From positions 387 through 5,564 of the forward strand of contig DOZP01000065.1 in NCBI GenBank assembly GCA_003517945.1: DNA of 5,178 bases, in the 5' to 3' direction. Each line of letters opens with the position of its first letter. Position 1 is the first letter of the stretch. The notes beneath the pieces are model-generated. The model did not search any database. It saw only the letters and a list, made by a program, of their open reading frames with translations, and was not told where the DNA came from. The DNA comes from Porphyromonadaceae bacterium. Lineage in GTDB: Bacteria > Bacteroidota > Bacteroidia > Bacteroidales > Tannerellaceae. Of this stretch, positions 1 through 5,178 are shown piece by piece. Position numbers and translations under genes: made by a program.

Positions 1-266
1 CCCGAGTTAAGGGCCGGATCACATAACACATCAAACTCCAGAATAAAATCACCGTAATCCTGTTCGGTCGCCATAAAACTGTTTGGCTGGCCTTTTACGG
101 AAGTGCCGATCAGCATGCCGTCTTCCACGCGATAGGGAGCCTTTCCGTTCAGTTGATTAAAACCCGTAAGGTCTTTCCCATTAAACAGGTCCGTCCACCC
201 GTCGCCCGGCGTACATGAACCAAACATTACAACAAAACAAACTGCAAGATAAAAAAATGCTTTCAT
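1..266 (-). CDS. DUF1080 / 3-keto-disaccharide hydrolase-family lipoprotein, N-terminal part
   Basis: The reverse strand reads open from an ATG at 264-266 to the left edge, giving 88 codons; the C-terminal part is outside the window. Residues 1-17 form a signal peptide (Lys2, then a hydrophobic stretch) ending in a lipobox-like F-G-S-C, with Cys18 as the likely lipidated residue. From residue 24 the sequence W-T-D-L-F-N-G-K-D-L-T-G-F, then V-E-D-G-M-L-I-G-T, and D-F-I-L-E-F-D-V near residues 73-80 followed by L-N-S-G is the recognisable N-terminal half of the DUF1080 fold, a concanavalin-like beta sandwich. Some family members have been assigned 3-keto-disaccharide hydrolase activity, and many Bacteroidota carry several paralogues, so substrate cannot be assigned. 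The protein is probably anchored in the outer membrane or periplasm. No Shine-Dalgarno is visible; the stretch before the ATG is nearly pure A/T. The family call is firm, the exact function inferred. Confidence 0.88.
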   Translation of the reverse strand, partial: MKAFFYLAVCFVVMFGSCTPGDGWTDLFNGKDLTGFNQLNGKAPYRVEDGMLIGTSVKGQPNSFMATEQDYGDFILEFDVLCDPALNS

Positions 267-308
267 AATTTTTATTTTAGAATTAATAAACTGCTATAAT
301 AGATTTTA

Positions 309-340
309 CAAATCCATGTATGTAATAGTGATAGCGCAAC
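309..340 (-). promoter_or_regulatory. Candidate Bacteroidota promoter for the DUF1080 gene
   Basis: Read on the minus strand, GTTG (340-337) is followed after 20 nt by TGGATTTG (316-309). This resembles the Bacteroidota -33 TTTG / -7 TAnnTTTG pattern with one mismatch in each box. It would place the transcript start roughly 35 nt before the ATG. Such short motifs arise easily by chance, so this is tentative. Confidence 0.3.
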
Positions 341-395
341 GTCGTAACTGACAACATACAATTTAAAACATCATGTGTTCGCACACAAAGATATA

Positions 396-433
396 AAATA
401 TTTTCATTCCCAAAACTATTTGTGAAAATATTT
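396..433. repeat. 11-bp perfect inverted repeat in the divergent spacer
   Basis: AAATATTTTCA at 396-406 is matched by its exact reverse complement TGAAAATATTT at 423-433, separated by 16 nt. A further AAAATATTTT core occurs at 493-502, overlapping the candidate LRR promoter. The repeat could be an operator for a dimeric regulator serving the divergent pair, or a weak hairpin. All arms are A/T-rich, so chance is a real alternative. Confidence 0.45.
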
Positions 434-472
434 CGCTAAAAACTGCATTTTTATTAAAACTTCCATCCCCCT

Positions 473-503
473 TTTGCCTTTCCGCAATAAAAAAAATATT
501 TTG
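473..503 (+). promoter_or_regulatory. Candidate Bacteroidota promoter for the LRR lipoprotein gene
   Basis: TTTG at 473-476 is followed after 19 nt by ATATTTTG at 496-503. The spacing and the TTTG part of the -7 box fit the Bacteroidota sigma-ABfr consensus (TTTG, about 19-20 nt, TAnnTTTG), although the TA is shifted by one base. The start would fall near 510, leaving a leader of about 35 nt. A weaker alternative is TTTG at 500-503 with TATAAATT at 522-529. The leader has no Shine-Dalgarno, as is usual in this phylum. Confidence 0.38.
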
Positions 504-544
504 TCGTTACATTATGCGGATTATAAATTAAAACGTCAAAGATT

Positions 545-2866
545 ATGAAAGCAAAAAGATTATTTCATTATGCTTTAGTGACTGCAACAACCATTTTATT
601 CCTATACACAGTCACAGGATGCGAAAAAAATGATGACATTGAACAAGGAAGAGAAGACACCATACCGCCGGAAAATATTCCTGATAAAAATTTTTACGAT
701 TTTCTGTTAGAACATTTCGACACGGATAAGGATGAAAGATTAACGATTGAAGAAACAAATTCGGTCAAAGAGATCGACTGTTCCTGGGGGCATTTCGACT
801 CCCTGGAAGGGTTGGAATATTTTGCAAATCTGGAAAAACTAACACTTAACAATGTAGAGATTTCCGACACAATAAACCTAAGTAAAAATTCATCAATCAA
901 GGAATTACACATCACAAACGCTATTTTTTCATATCTGGATGTAAGCAATAATAGCGCGTTGGAGATCGTAGACTGTTCGAATAGCCATCATTTAAAAGAA
1001 TTAAAACTCGGACATAACACTTCACTAAAATACCTGAACTGTAGCGAAACTTCCATCTCTTCACTAAACACGGAAAACTGCTCTGCGCTGGAAATTTTGA
1101 ATATAAACAATACGGATATACAAGTTTTTGATATCAGTCAAAATGAAGCATTAAAAGAATTATATTGCTCCAAAGAAAATAAAGCCGGCACTCTCTATGA
1201 AGACCCTAAGATAAAAGAATTAGATATTACCCGCAATCCGCTGTTAAAGATCCTCAACTGCAGCAGCAATTCGATTACAGACCTCGACGTATCGAACAAT
1301 CATTTGCTGGAAACGCTTATCTGCAATGATAATGCGCTTACAAAAATTAATACCGTTCAAAATCCTGAACTCAGAGAACTTAACATTACAAACAATATTC
1401 AGATTACATTTTTAAATATCATACACAACCCCAAATTAAGCAAACTATCATGTGCTAATACGTATATTTCGTCACTGGATATCACAAACACACTGATAGA
1501 CACTCTGTCATGTGTAAGTTATTACCTTAAATCAATAAACGCAAAAGGCTGTCAGAACCTAAAATTTCTGGAATGTTCAAGCTATGCGGAACTTATTGAT
1601 GCAAGTGAGTCTGCAATTGAAACAATTATATACGAGGATAAAAATAATAATTGGAGCAATCCGTCAGGAGAAGCAAAACTTTTACTCAATAATTGTCCCA
1701 ATATAAAAGAATTCAGATTCGTACAGAACTATTATTCTCCGCGTGAAACGCAAGAAATCCCCGATGGTTTCGGAACAATAACATTAGATATAAGCAACTG
1801 TAAATCATTGACAAAATTCTATGCAAACTATATTGCCGATATAAAAATAGACAATTGTCCTTCATTAAAAGATTTCACCTGTAAGGGTATTTTCAAAGAC
1901 CTGGATTGTTCCAATAATTCAAGTATAGATACGATCCGTTGTAACACCGAATTACAGTCCATCAATGTAAACGCCTGTTCCTCTTTGAAATATCTGTCCG
2001 TAACAGGAACATTTAAAGAAATAGATGTAAGCACATGTAAAGATTTGGAAGATGTGAAACTGAATGGTAAACTGACATCCGTTGATCTGAAAGATCTGCC
2101 AAACCTCAAAAATCTGGAATGTAATTTTGCTTCCGGAGCGATCATATCTCCGGATTTCCTTCGCCATAACAACAAACTGGAACATCTTACCATACACGGC
2201 GAAGAAAAAACAACAAATACATCGCTTGATATATCCGATCTGTCTTCATTAAAAGATATTTCCTGCAATATTTTTGAAATACTCAAACTACGCGATTGCC
2301 CAAGTTTACAATATGTGCATTGTACTAATTCAGCATCTTTATCCAAGCTTGAATTTGATATGGATAATTGTCCCTCTCTCCGTAACATATCCTGTACCGG
2401 AAACAAAAACCTGACCTATATTGATATAAGTAAATGCGAAAATCCGGATACGGTGGATGTATCCGGAAACAGTCTCACTTCTTTCATATTCAATAACAAC
2501 ATGAAAATACTGAACTGTTCGGAAAACAAACTTACGTCTTTGGATATCAGCGAAAATAAAACAATAGACAAACTGATCTGCTACTCCAATCAACTGACCG
2601 GTCTTATTACTACCGGATGCAACAATCTTGAATACCTGGACTGTGCAGACAATAAGATTTCATCTATGAAATTAGAACTAATAAAATTAAAAGAATTGTT
2701 TTGCAACGATAATCAATTAATAACACTGGATATCAGTAAATGTCTTGACATAGACAAAATTGATTGTACGGAGAATAAAGATCTTAGTCAATTATTTATC
2801 AGTAACAAACAGGTTTTCTCCACCTTAAAAAAAGATAACTGGACAGAACTCGTATATATTGATTAA
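545..2866 (+). CDS. Surface leucine-rich-repeat lipoprotein with N-terminal EF-hand-like loop
   Basis: A complete 773-residue protein. Residues 1-25 are a signal peptide ending in a lipobox, T-V-T-G-C, with Cys26 as the likely lipidation site; the following E-K-N-D-D is acidic, as in Bacteroidota surface-export signals, so display on the cell surface is inferred. Residues 47-58 lead into an EF-hand/dockerin-like loop at 59-70 (Asp59, Asp61, Asp63, Glu70), then a capping segment with S-L-E-G-L-E-Y-F at 86-93. Residues about 96-748 form a solenoid of 20-21-residue leucine-rich repeats, best seen as L-N-C-S-E-N-K-L-T-S-L-D-I-S-E-N. An irregular insertion lies at about 364-410. The last 25 residues, ending T-E-L-V-Y, resemble the C-terminal cap of related Bacteroidales LRR proteins. 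About 34 cysteines occur, mostly at two fixed repeat positions. The start is the only ATG before the signal peptide. LRR proteins of this kind usually bind proteins or host surfaces; the ligand is unknown. The gene is more AT-rich than its right-hand neighbours. Confidence 0.9.
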   Translation: MKAKRLFHYALVTATTILFLYTVTGCEKNDDIEQGREDTIPPENIPDKNFYDFLLEHFDTDKDERLTIEETNSVKEIDCSWGHFDSLEGLEYFANLEKLTLNNVEISDTINLSKNSSIKELHITNAIFSYLDVSNNSALEIVDCSNSHHLKELKLGHNTSLKYLNCSETSISSLNTENCSALEILNINNTDIQVFDISQNEALKELYCSKENKAGTLYEDPKIKELDITRNPLLKILNCSSNSITDLDVSNNHLLETLICNDNALTKINTVQNPELRELNITNNIQITFLNIIHNPKLSKLSCANTYISSLDITNTLIDTLSCVSYYLKSINAKGCQNLKFLECSSYAELIDASESAIETIIYEDKNNNWSNPSGEAKLLLNNCPNIKEFRFVQNYYSPRETQEIPDGFGTITLDISNCKSLTKFYANYIADIKIDNCPSLKDFTCKGIFKDLDCSNNSSIDTIRCNTELQSINVNACSSLKYLSVTGTFKEIDVSTCKDLEDVKLNGKLTSVDLKDLPNLKNLECNFASGAIISPDFLRHNNKLEHLTIHGEEKTTNTSLDISDLSSLKDISCNIFEILKLRDCPSLQYVHCTNSASLSKLEFDMDNCPSLRNISCTGNKNLTYIDISKCENPDTVDVSGNSLTSFIFNNNMKILNCSENKLTSLDISENKTIDKLICYSNQLTGLITTGCNNLEYLDCADNKISSMKLELIKLKELFCNDNQLITLDISKCLDIDKIDCTENKDLSQLFISNKQVFSTLKKDNWTELVYID
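719..754 (+). other. EF-hand/dockerin-like calcium-binding loop in the LRR protein
   Basis: Residues 59-70 read D-T-D-K-D-E-R-L-T-I-E-E. Asp at loop positions 1, 3 and 5, a hydrophobic residue at 8 and Glu at 12 match the canonical calcium loop; the usual Gly at position 6 is Glu. Phe58 precedes the loop, as in true EF-hands. Related Bacteroidales LRR lipoproteins carry a similar F-D-T-D-x-D-G loop at the same place. Calcium binding itself is inferred. Confidence 0.7.
830..2788 (+). repeat. Protein-level tandem leucine-rich repeats (20-21 residues)
   Basis: Roughly residues 96-748 consist of degenerate tandem repeats of the form L-x-x-L-x-C-x-x-N-x-L-x-x-L-D-x-S-x-N/C-x-x. C-terminal units run at 21, 21, 20 and 21 residues, while residues 438-517 contain four consecutive units of exactly 20. 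At DNA level the repeats are diverged, though short near-identical pieces survive, such as the CTTCATTAAAAGAT shared near 1860 and 2244. The array is therefore old rather than a recent expansion. Confidence 0.8.
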
Positions 2867-4425
2867 AACAAGATTCCCGTCACACGTTCCGCACAAAGCT
2901 CTCCGTCTATCGCGGCGGAAACAATTCCGCCGGCGTAGCCGGCCCCTTCCCCACAGGGATACAGACCTTTCAAAGCAATATGTTGCATCGTCTCCCGGTC
3001 ACGCAAAATGCGTACGGGAGACGATGTTCTTGTTTCTACACCAATCATCACCGCTTCATTTGTCAGAAAACCGCGGGATATTTTATCAAAATGGCGGAAA
3101 CCTTCGCGTAAGCGGGATGTGACAAATTCCGGCATCCAGAAATGTAATGGTGAAGCCAGCAATCCGGGCGTATAAGAAGAAACCGGCAAATCCGAAGTAT
3201 TCCGTTTCTGAACAAAATCCGCCATGCGCTGTGCAGGAGCCGTTTGTTTCATTCCTCCGTTAAGCCAACACATTCGCTCCAGGTGTTCCTGAAAATGCAT
3301 CATACCCAACTGTCCGGACATTTTTAACTCTTCACCCGGCAGATCTTCCGGACGTACTTCCACTACCATACCGGCATTTGCCCATTGCGAACCCCGGTTA
3401 GCAGGAGACATACCATTAACGACGACTTCCTCCGGGCCGCTTGCGGCAGGTACGACAAAACCGCCCGGACACATACAAAACGAATAAACGCCCCGGCCGG
3501 CCGATTGGGTAACAAAACTATATTCCGCCGCCGGAAGATATTCCCCGCGTCCGTTTGGATTATGATAACGTATCCGATCAATAAGTTGCTGCGGATGTTC
3601 AAGGCGTACCCCCACAGCAATCCCTTTAGCCTCTACGGCAATATGCTGCGCAATAAGATAACGGTATACATCCCTTGCGGAATGACCGGTAGCAAGGATA
3701 ACCGGCCCCATAAATGAACGGCCGTCACGCGTACGGACGCCTACGACTTCATCTCCTTTGATGATCAGGGATTCCATACAGGTCTCAAAATGAACCTCGC
3801 CGCCCGAATGAAGAATCCGGTTACGCATATTTTCTATCACACGCGGCAATTTGTCTGTCCCTATATGCGGATGCGCATCGGATAAAATAGAAGGACTCGC
3901 CCCGTGCCGGCAAAAAATACGGAGAATCCGGTCCACCGATCCGCGTTTTTTACTGCGCGTATACAATTTTCCGTCGGAATAAGCGCCTGCGCCACCCTCT
4001 CCGAAGCAATAATTTGATTCCGGATCAACCCGGTGTTCACGACTGATAAGCGCTATATCCTTTTTCCGCTCATGCACATTTTTCCCGCGTTCTATCACAA
4101 TAGGCCGGACGCCCAATTCTATCAGGCGAAGCGCCGCAAACAATCCTCCCGGACCCGCACCGACTATGACGACTGATTTCGCATTTGAAACATCTTTATA
4201 TTCAATCGCCCCGCCGGTATCCTCTACGGGTTCCTCATTGATAAAAACCCGCAATAACACATTTACATACACCGTCCGCTGACGCGCATCTACCGAACGC
4301 TTTAATACGCGTACGGCATATATTGCTTCCGGATTTTCGCCAATCTCACGACAAACAACCTGCCGCAATGATTGCTCATTATAAGCCTCTTCCGGCAATA
4401 TCCGCAACTGTATTTCCCTAACCAT
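2863..4425 (-). CDS. FAD-dependent oxidoreductase, COG2509-type (uncharacterised FAD-dependent protein)
   Basis: A complete 520-residue cytosolic protein. Residues 1-62 form a small alpha/beta N-terminal domain typical of this family. A Rossmann dinucleotide-binding site follows: G-A-G-P-G-G at 89-94 with the acidic Glu112 in V-I-E-R-G that would hold the FAD ribose. F-G-E-G-G-A-G-A-Y-S-D-G-K-L-Y-T-R at 141-157 is a hallmark block of the COG2509 family. A second FAD motif, V-I-L-A-T-G-H-S, is present, and the C-terminal Y-P-C-G-E-G-A-G-Y-A-G-G (about 489-500) closes the FAD site as in related flavoproteins. Length is normal and no truncation is visible. Substrate and physiological role are unknown for the family, so no gene symbol is given. 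The gene lies 35 bp downstream of radA on the same strand, so co-transcription is likely. Its stop overlaps the stop of the convergent LRR gene. No Shine-Dalgarno precedes the ATG; the family-like N-terminus M-V-R-E-I-Q-L-R-I supports this start. Confidence 0.92.
   Translation of the reverse strand: MVREIQLRILPEEAYNEQSLRQVVCREIGENPEAIYAVRVLKRSVDARQRTVYVNVLLRVFINEEPVEDTGGAIEYKDVSNAKSVVIVGAGPGGLFAALRLIELGVRPIVIERGKNVHERKKDIALISREHRVDPESNYCFGEGGAGAYSDGKLYTRSKKRGSVDRILRIFCRHGASPSILSDAHPHIGTDKLPRVIENMRNRILHSGGEVHFETCMESLIIKGDEVVGVRTRDGRSFMGPVILATGHSARDVYRYLIAQHIAVEAKGIAVGVRLEHPQQLIDRIRYHNPNGRGEYLPAAEYSFVTQSAGRGVYSFCMCPGGFVVPAASGPEEVVVNGMSPANRGSQWANAGMVVEVRPEDLPGEELKMSGQLGMMHFQEHLERMCWLNGGMKQTAPAQRMADFVQKRNTSDLPVSSYTPGLLASPLHFWMPEFVTSRLREGFRHFDKISRGFLTNEAVMIGVETRTSSPVRILRDRETMQHIALKGLYPCGEGAGYAGGIVSAAIDGELCAERVTGILF
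2913..2932. other. 8-bp perfect hairpin just past the LRR stop
   Basis: CGGCGGAA (2913-2920) pairs fully with TTCCGCCG (2925-2932) around an ACAA loop, about 46 nt after the LRR stop codon. It lies inside the FAD gene, over the codons of its conserved G-G-I-V-S-A-A segment. It could slow or stop plus-strand transcription, but no T-run follows, so a terminator role is only a possibility. An overlapping alternative hairpin, GCCGGC-GTA-GCCGGC, spans 2929-2943. Confidence 0.35.
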
Positions 4426-4460
4426 TTACAGAATTAAAATAACAGATCAACATTCACTTT

Positions 4461-5178
4461 TTAGCCGAACAATTCCCGGAACGCCTCTTCTACTTTCCTC
4501 ACTTTCACCACTTCTATTTTTGATTTAAAGCTATCAAGCCCCTTCATTTCCGGAATAATAATACGTGAAAAACCAAGTTTGTCCGCTTCCTGAATACGCT
4601 GTTCTATACGCGTTACGGGACGAATTTCTCCGGATAAGCCAACCTCCCCGGCCAGACACACACCCCTGTCTATGGATATATCAAGACTGGATGACAAGAC
4701 CGCGCTTATGACCGAAAGGTCTATGGCCGGATCATTCACCCGTAATCCGCCGGCAATATTCAGGAATACATCTTTCTGCGCCAACTTAAATCCCGCACGT
4801 TTTTCCAATACGGCCAGCAGCATGTTCATCCGGCGTATATCAAATCCGGTCGCACTGCGTTGCGGCGTACCGTAAACAGCCGTACTGACTAACGACTGGG
4901 TTTCGATCAGAAACGGACGTACCCCTTCAATAGCGGCTGCGATAGCAACACCGCTCAAGCCCTGATGATTTTCGGTCAGAAGCAATTCGGACGGATTATT
5001 TACCTGGCGAAGCCCGCTCTGACGCATTTCATAAATCCCCAATTCGGATGTACTTCCAAACCGGTTTTTGATGCTGCGTAAAATACGATACATATAATGC
5101 TGGTCGCCTTCGAACTGAAGCACGGCATCAACAATGTGCTCCAATACTTTCGGGCCGGCAATACTTCCTTCCTTGTTG
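4461..5178 (-). CDS. radA: DNA repair protein RadA (Sms), C-terminal part
   Basis: The reading frame is open from the right edge to a TAA at 4461-4463, giving 238 visible residues of a protein usually about 455 long; the N-terminal C4 zinc finger and Walker A of the RecA-like ATPase are outside the window. The visible part begins N-K-E-G-S-I-A-G-P-K-V-L-E-H-I-V-D, typical of RadA. The diagnostic K-N-R-F-G motif lies at 5055-5069, and the Lon-protease-like C-terminal domain includes D-V-F-L-N-I-A-G-G-L-R-V-N-D-P-A and G-E-V-G-L-S-G-E-I-R-P-V. RadA is a RecA-related helicase that helps process recombination intermediates and branch migration; its Lon-like domain is structural. A TTG at 5142-5144 could be misread as a start, but it encodes Leu of the conserved V-L-E-H motif and the frame continues upstream of it. 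It is followed after 35 bp by the FAD oxidoreductase gene, probably in one transcript. Confidence 0.96.
   Translation of the reverse strand, partial: NKEGSIAGPKVLEHIVDAVLQFEGDQHYMYRILRSIKNRFGSTSELGIYEMRQSGLRQVNNPSELLLTENHQGLSGVAIAAAIEGVRPFLIETQSLVSTAVYGTPQRSATGFDIRRMNMLLAVLEKRAGFKLAQKDVFLNIAGGLRVNDPAIDLSVISAVLSSSLDISIDRGVCLAGEVGLSGEIRPVTRIEQRIQEADKLGFSRIIIPEMKGLDSFKSKIEVVKVRKVEEAFRELFG

Larger units (their letters stand above)
267..544. other. AT-rich divergent intergenic region
   Basis: This 278-bp spacer separates the divergent starts of the DUF1080 lipoprotein (leftward) and the LRR lipoprotein (rightward), so both promoters should lie here. It is strongly A/T-rich. It holds an 11-bp inverted repeat at 396-433, a pyrimidine-rich tract around 460-483, a small 4-bp stem with a TTCG loop at 374-385, and candidate promoters at 309-340 (minus) and 473-503 (plus). 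I find no convincing small ORF, tRNA or structured RNA. Confidence 0.7.

Noticed and set aside
374..385. TGTG-TTCG-CACA mini-hairpin in the divergent spacer
   Set aside because: Only four base pairs, and the TTCG loop lacks the C-G closing pair that gives such loops special stability; probably chance.
1828..2406. 192-codon open frame on the minus strand inside the LRR gene
   Set aside because: It is antisense to a repeat-coding gene with clear family features. Its Ser/Leu-rich translation simply mirrors the repeats (Asp/Ile/Lys codons reversed), and it has no recognisable domain or upstream signal.
545..2866. BspA-type LRR protein
   Set aside because: BspA-like repeats read roughly A-F-x-x-C-x-S-L-x-x-I-x-I-P; that pattern is absent, and the L-x-C-x-x-N / L-D-x-S pattern belongs to a different LRR group.
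2859..3717. Plus-strand open frames at 2859-3122 and 3385-3717
   Set aside because: Both lie opposite the FAD gene, where GC-rich codons keep the other strand open; the Arg/His/Pro-rich translations match no family.
4672..4875. Plus-strand 67-codon frame opposite radA
   Set aside because: It lies wholly within the conserved Lon-like domain of RadA on the other strand and has no protein-like features.
5142..5144. TTG as a start codon for a 227-residue protein
   Set aside because: The frame continues upstream with conserved RadA sequence (I-A-G-P-K-V before L-E-H-I-V-D), so the TTG is an internal Leu codon.

Overview
The window looks like a chromosomal segment of a Bacteroidales bacterium (Bacteroides/Parabacteroides-like; the genus cannot be fixed from the sequence). 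The reasons are two divergent genes with Bacteroidota-style lipoprotein signals, a DUF1080 (3-keto-disaccharide hydrolase family) lipoprotein, an LRR surface lipoprotein of the 'L-x-C-S-x-N-x-L-x-x-L-D-x-S' type common in gut Bacteroidales, AT-rich start regions without Shine-Dalgarno sites, and possible -33 TTTG / -7 TAnnTTTG promoters.

Layout: (1) 1-266, minus strand, the N-terminal 88 residues of a DUF1080 lipoprotein whose remainder lies off the left edge. (2) 267-544, an AT-rich divergent intergenic region with candidate promoters in both directions and an 11-bp perfect inverted repeat. (3) 545-2866, plus strand, a complete 773-residue lipoprotein with an EF-hand-like loop and a long cysteine-rich leucine-rich-repeat solenoid. 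(4) 2863-4425, minus strand, a complete 520-residue FAD-dependent oxidoreductase of the COG2509 type; its stop codon overlaps that of the LRR gene in one TTAA palindrome. (5) 4461-5178, minus strand, the C-terminal 238 residues of the DNA-repair protein RadA (Sms), whose start is off the right edge.

radA and the FAD gene are co-directional, 35 bp apart, and probably co-transcribed as housekeeping genes. The LRR gene is visibly more AT-rich than these neighbours and looks like an independent accessory surface gene. The DUF1080 and LRR products are both predicted lipoproteins divergently transcribed from a shared region, but nothing in the sequence shows that they work together. I see no RNA genes, insertion sequences, CRISPR arrays or att sites. 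The most unusual element is the LRR protein with its two cysteine columns; no clearly new multi-gene system is visible.
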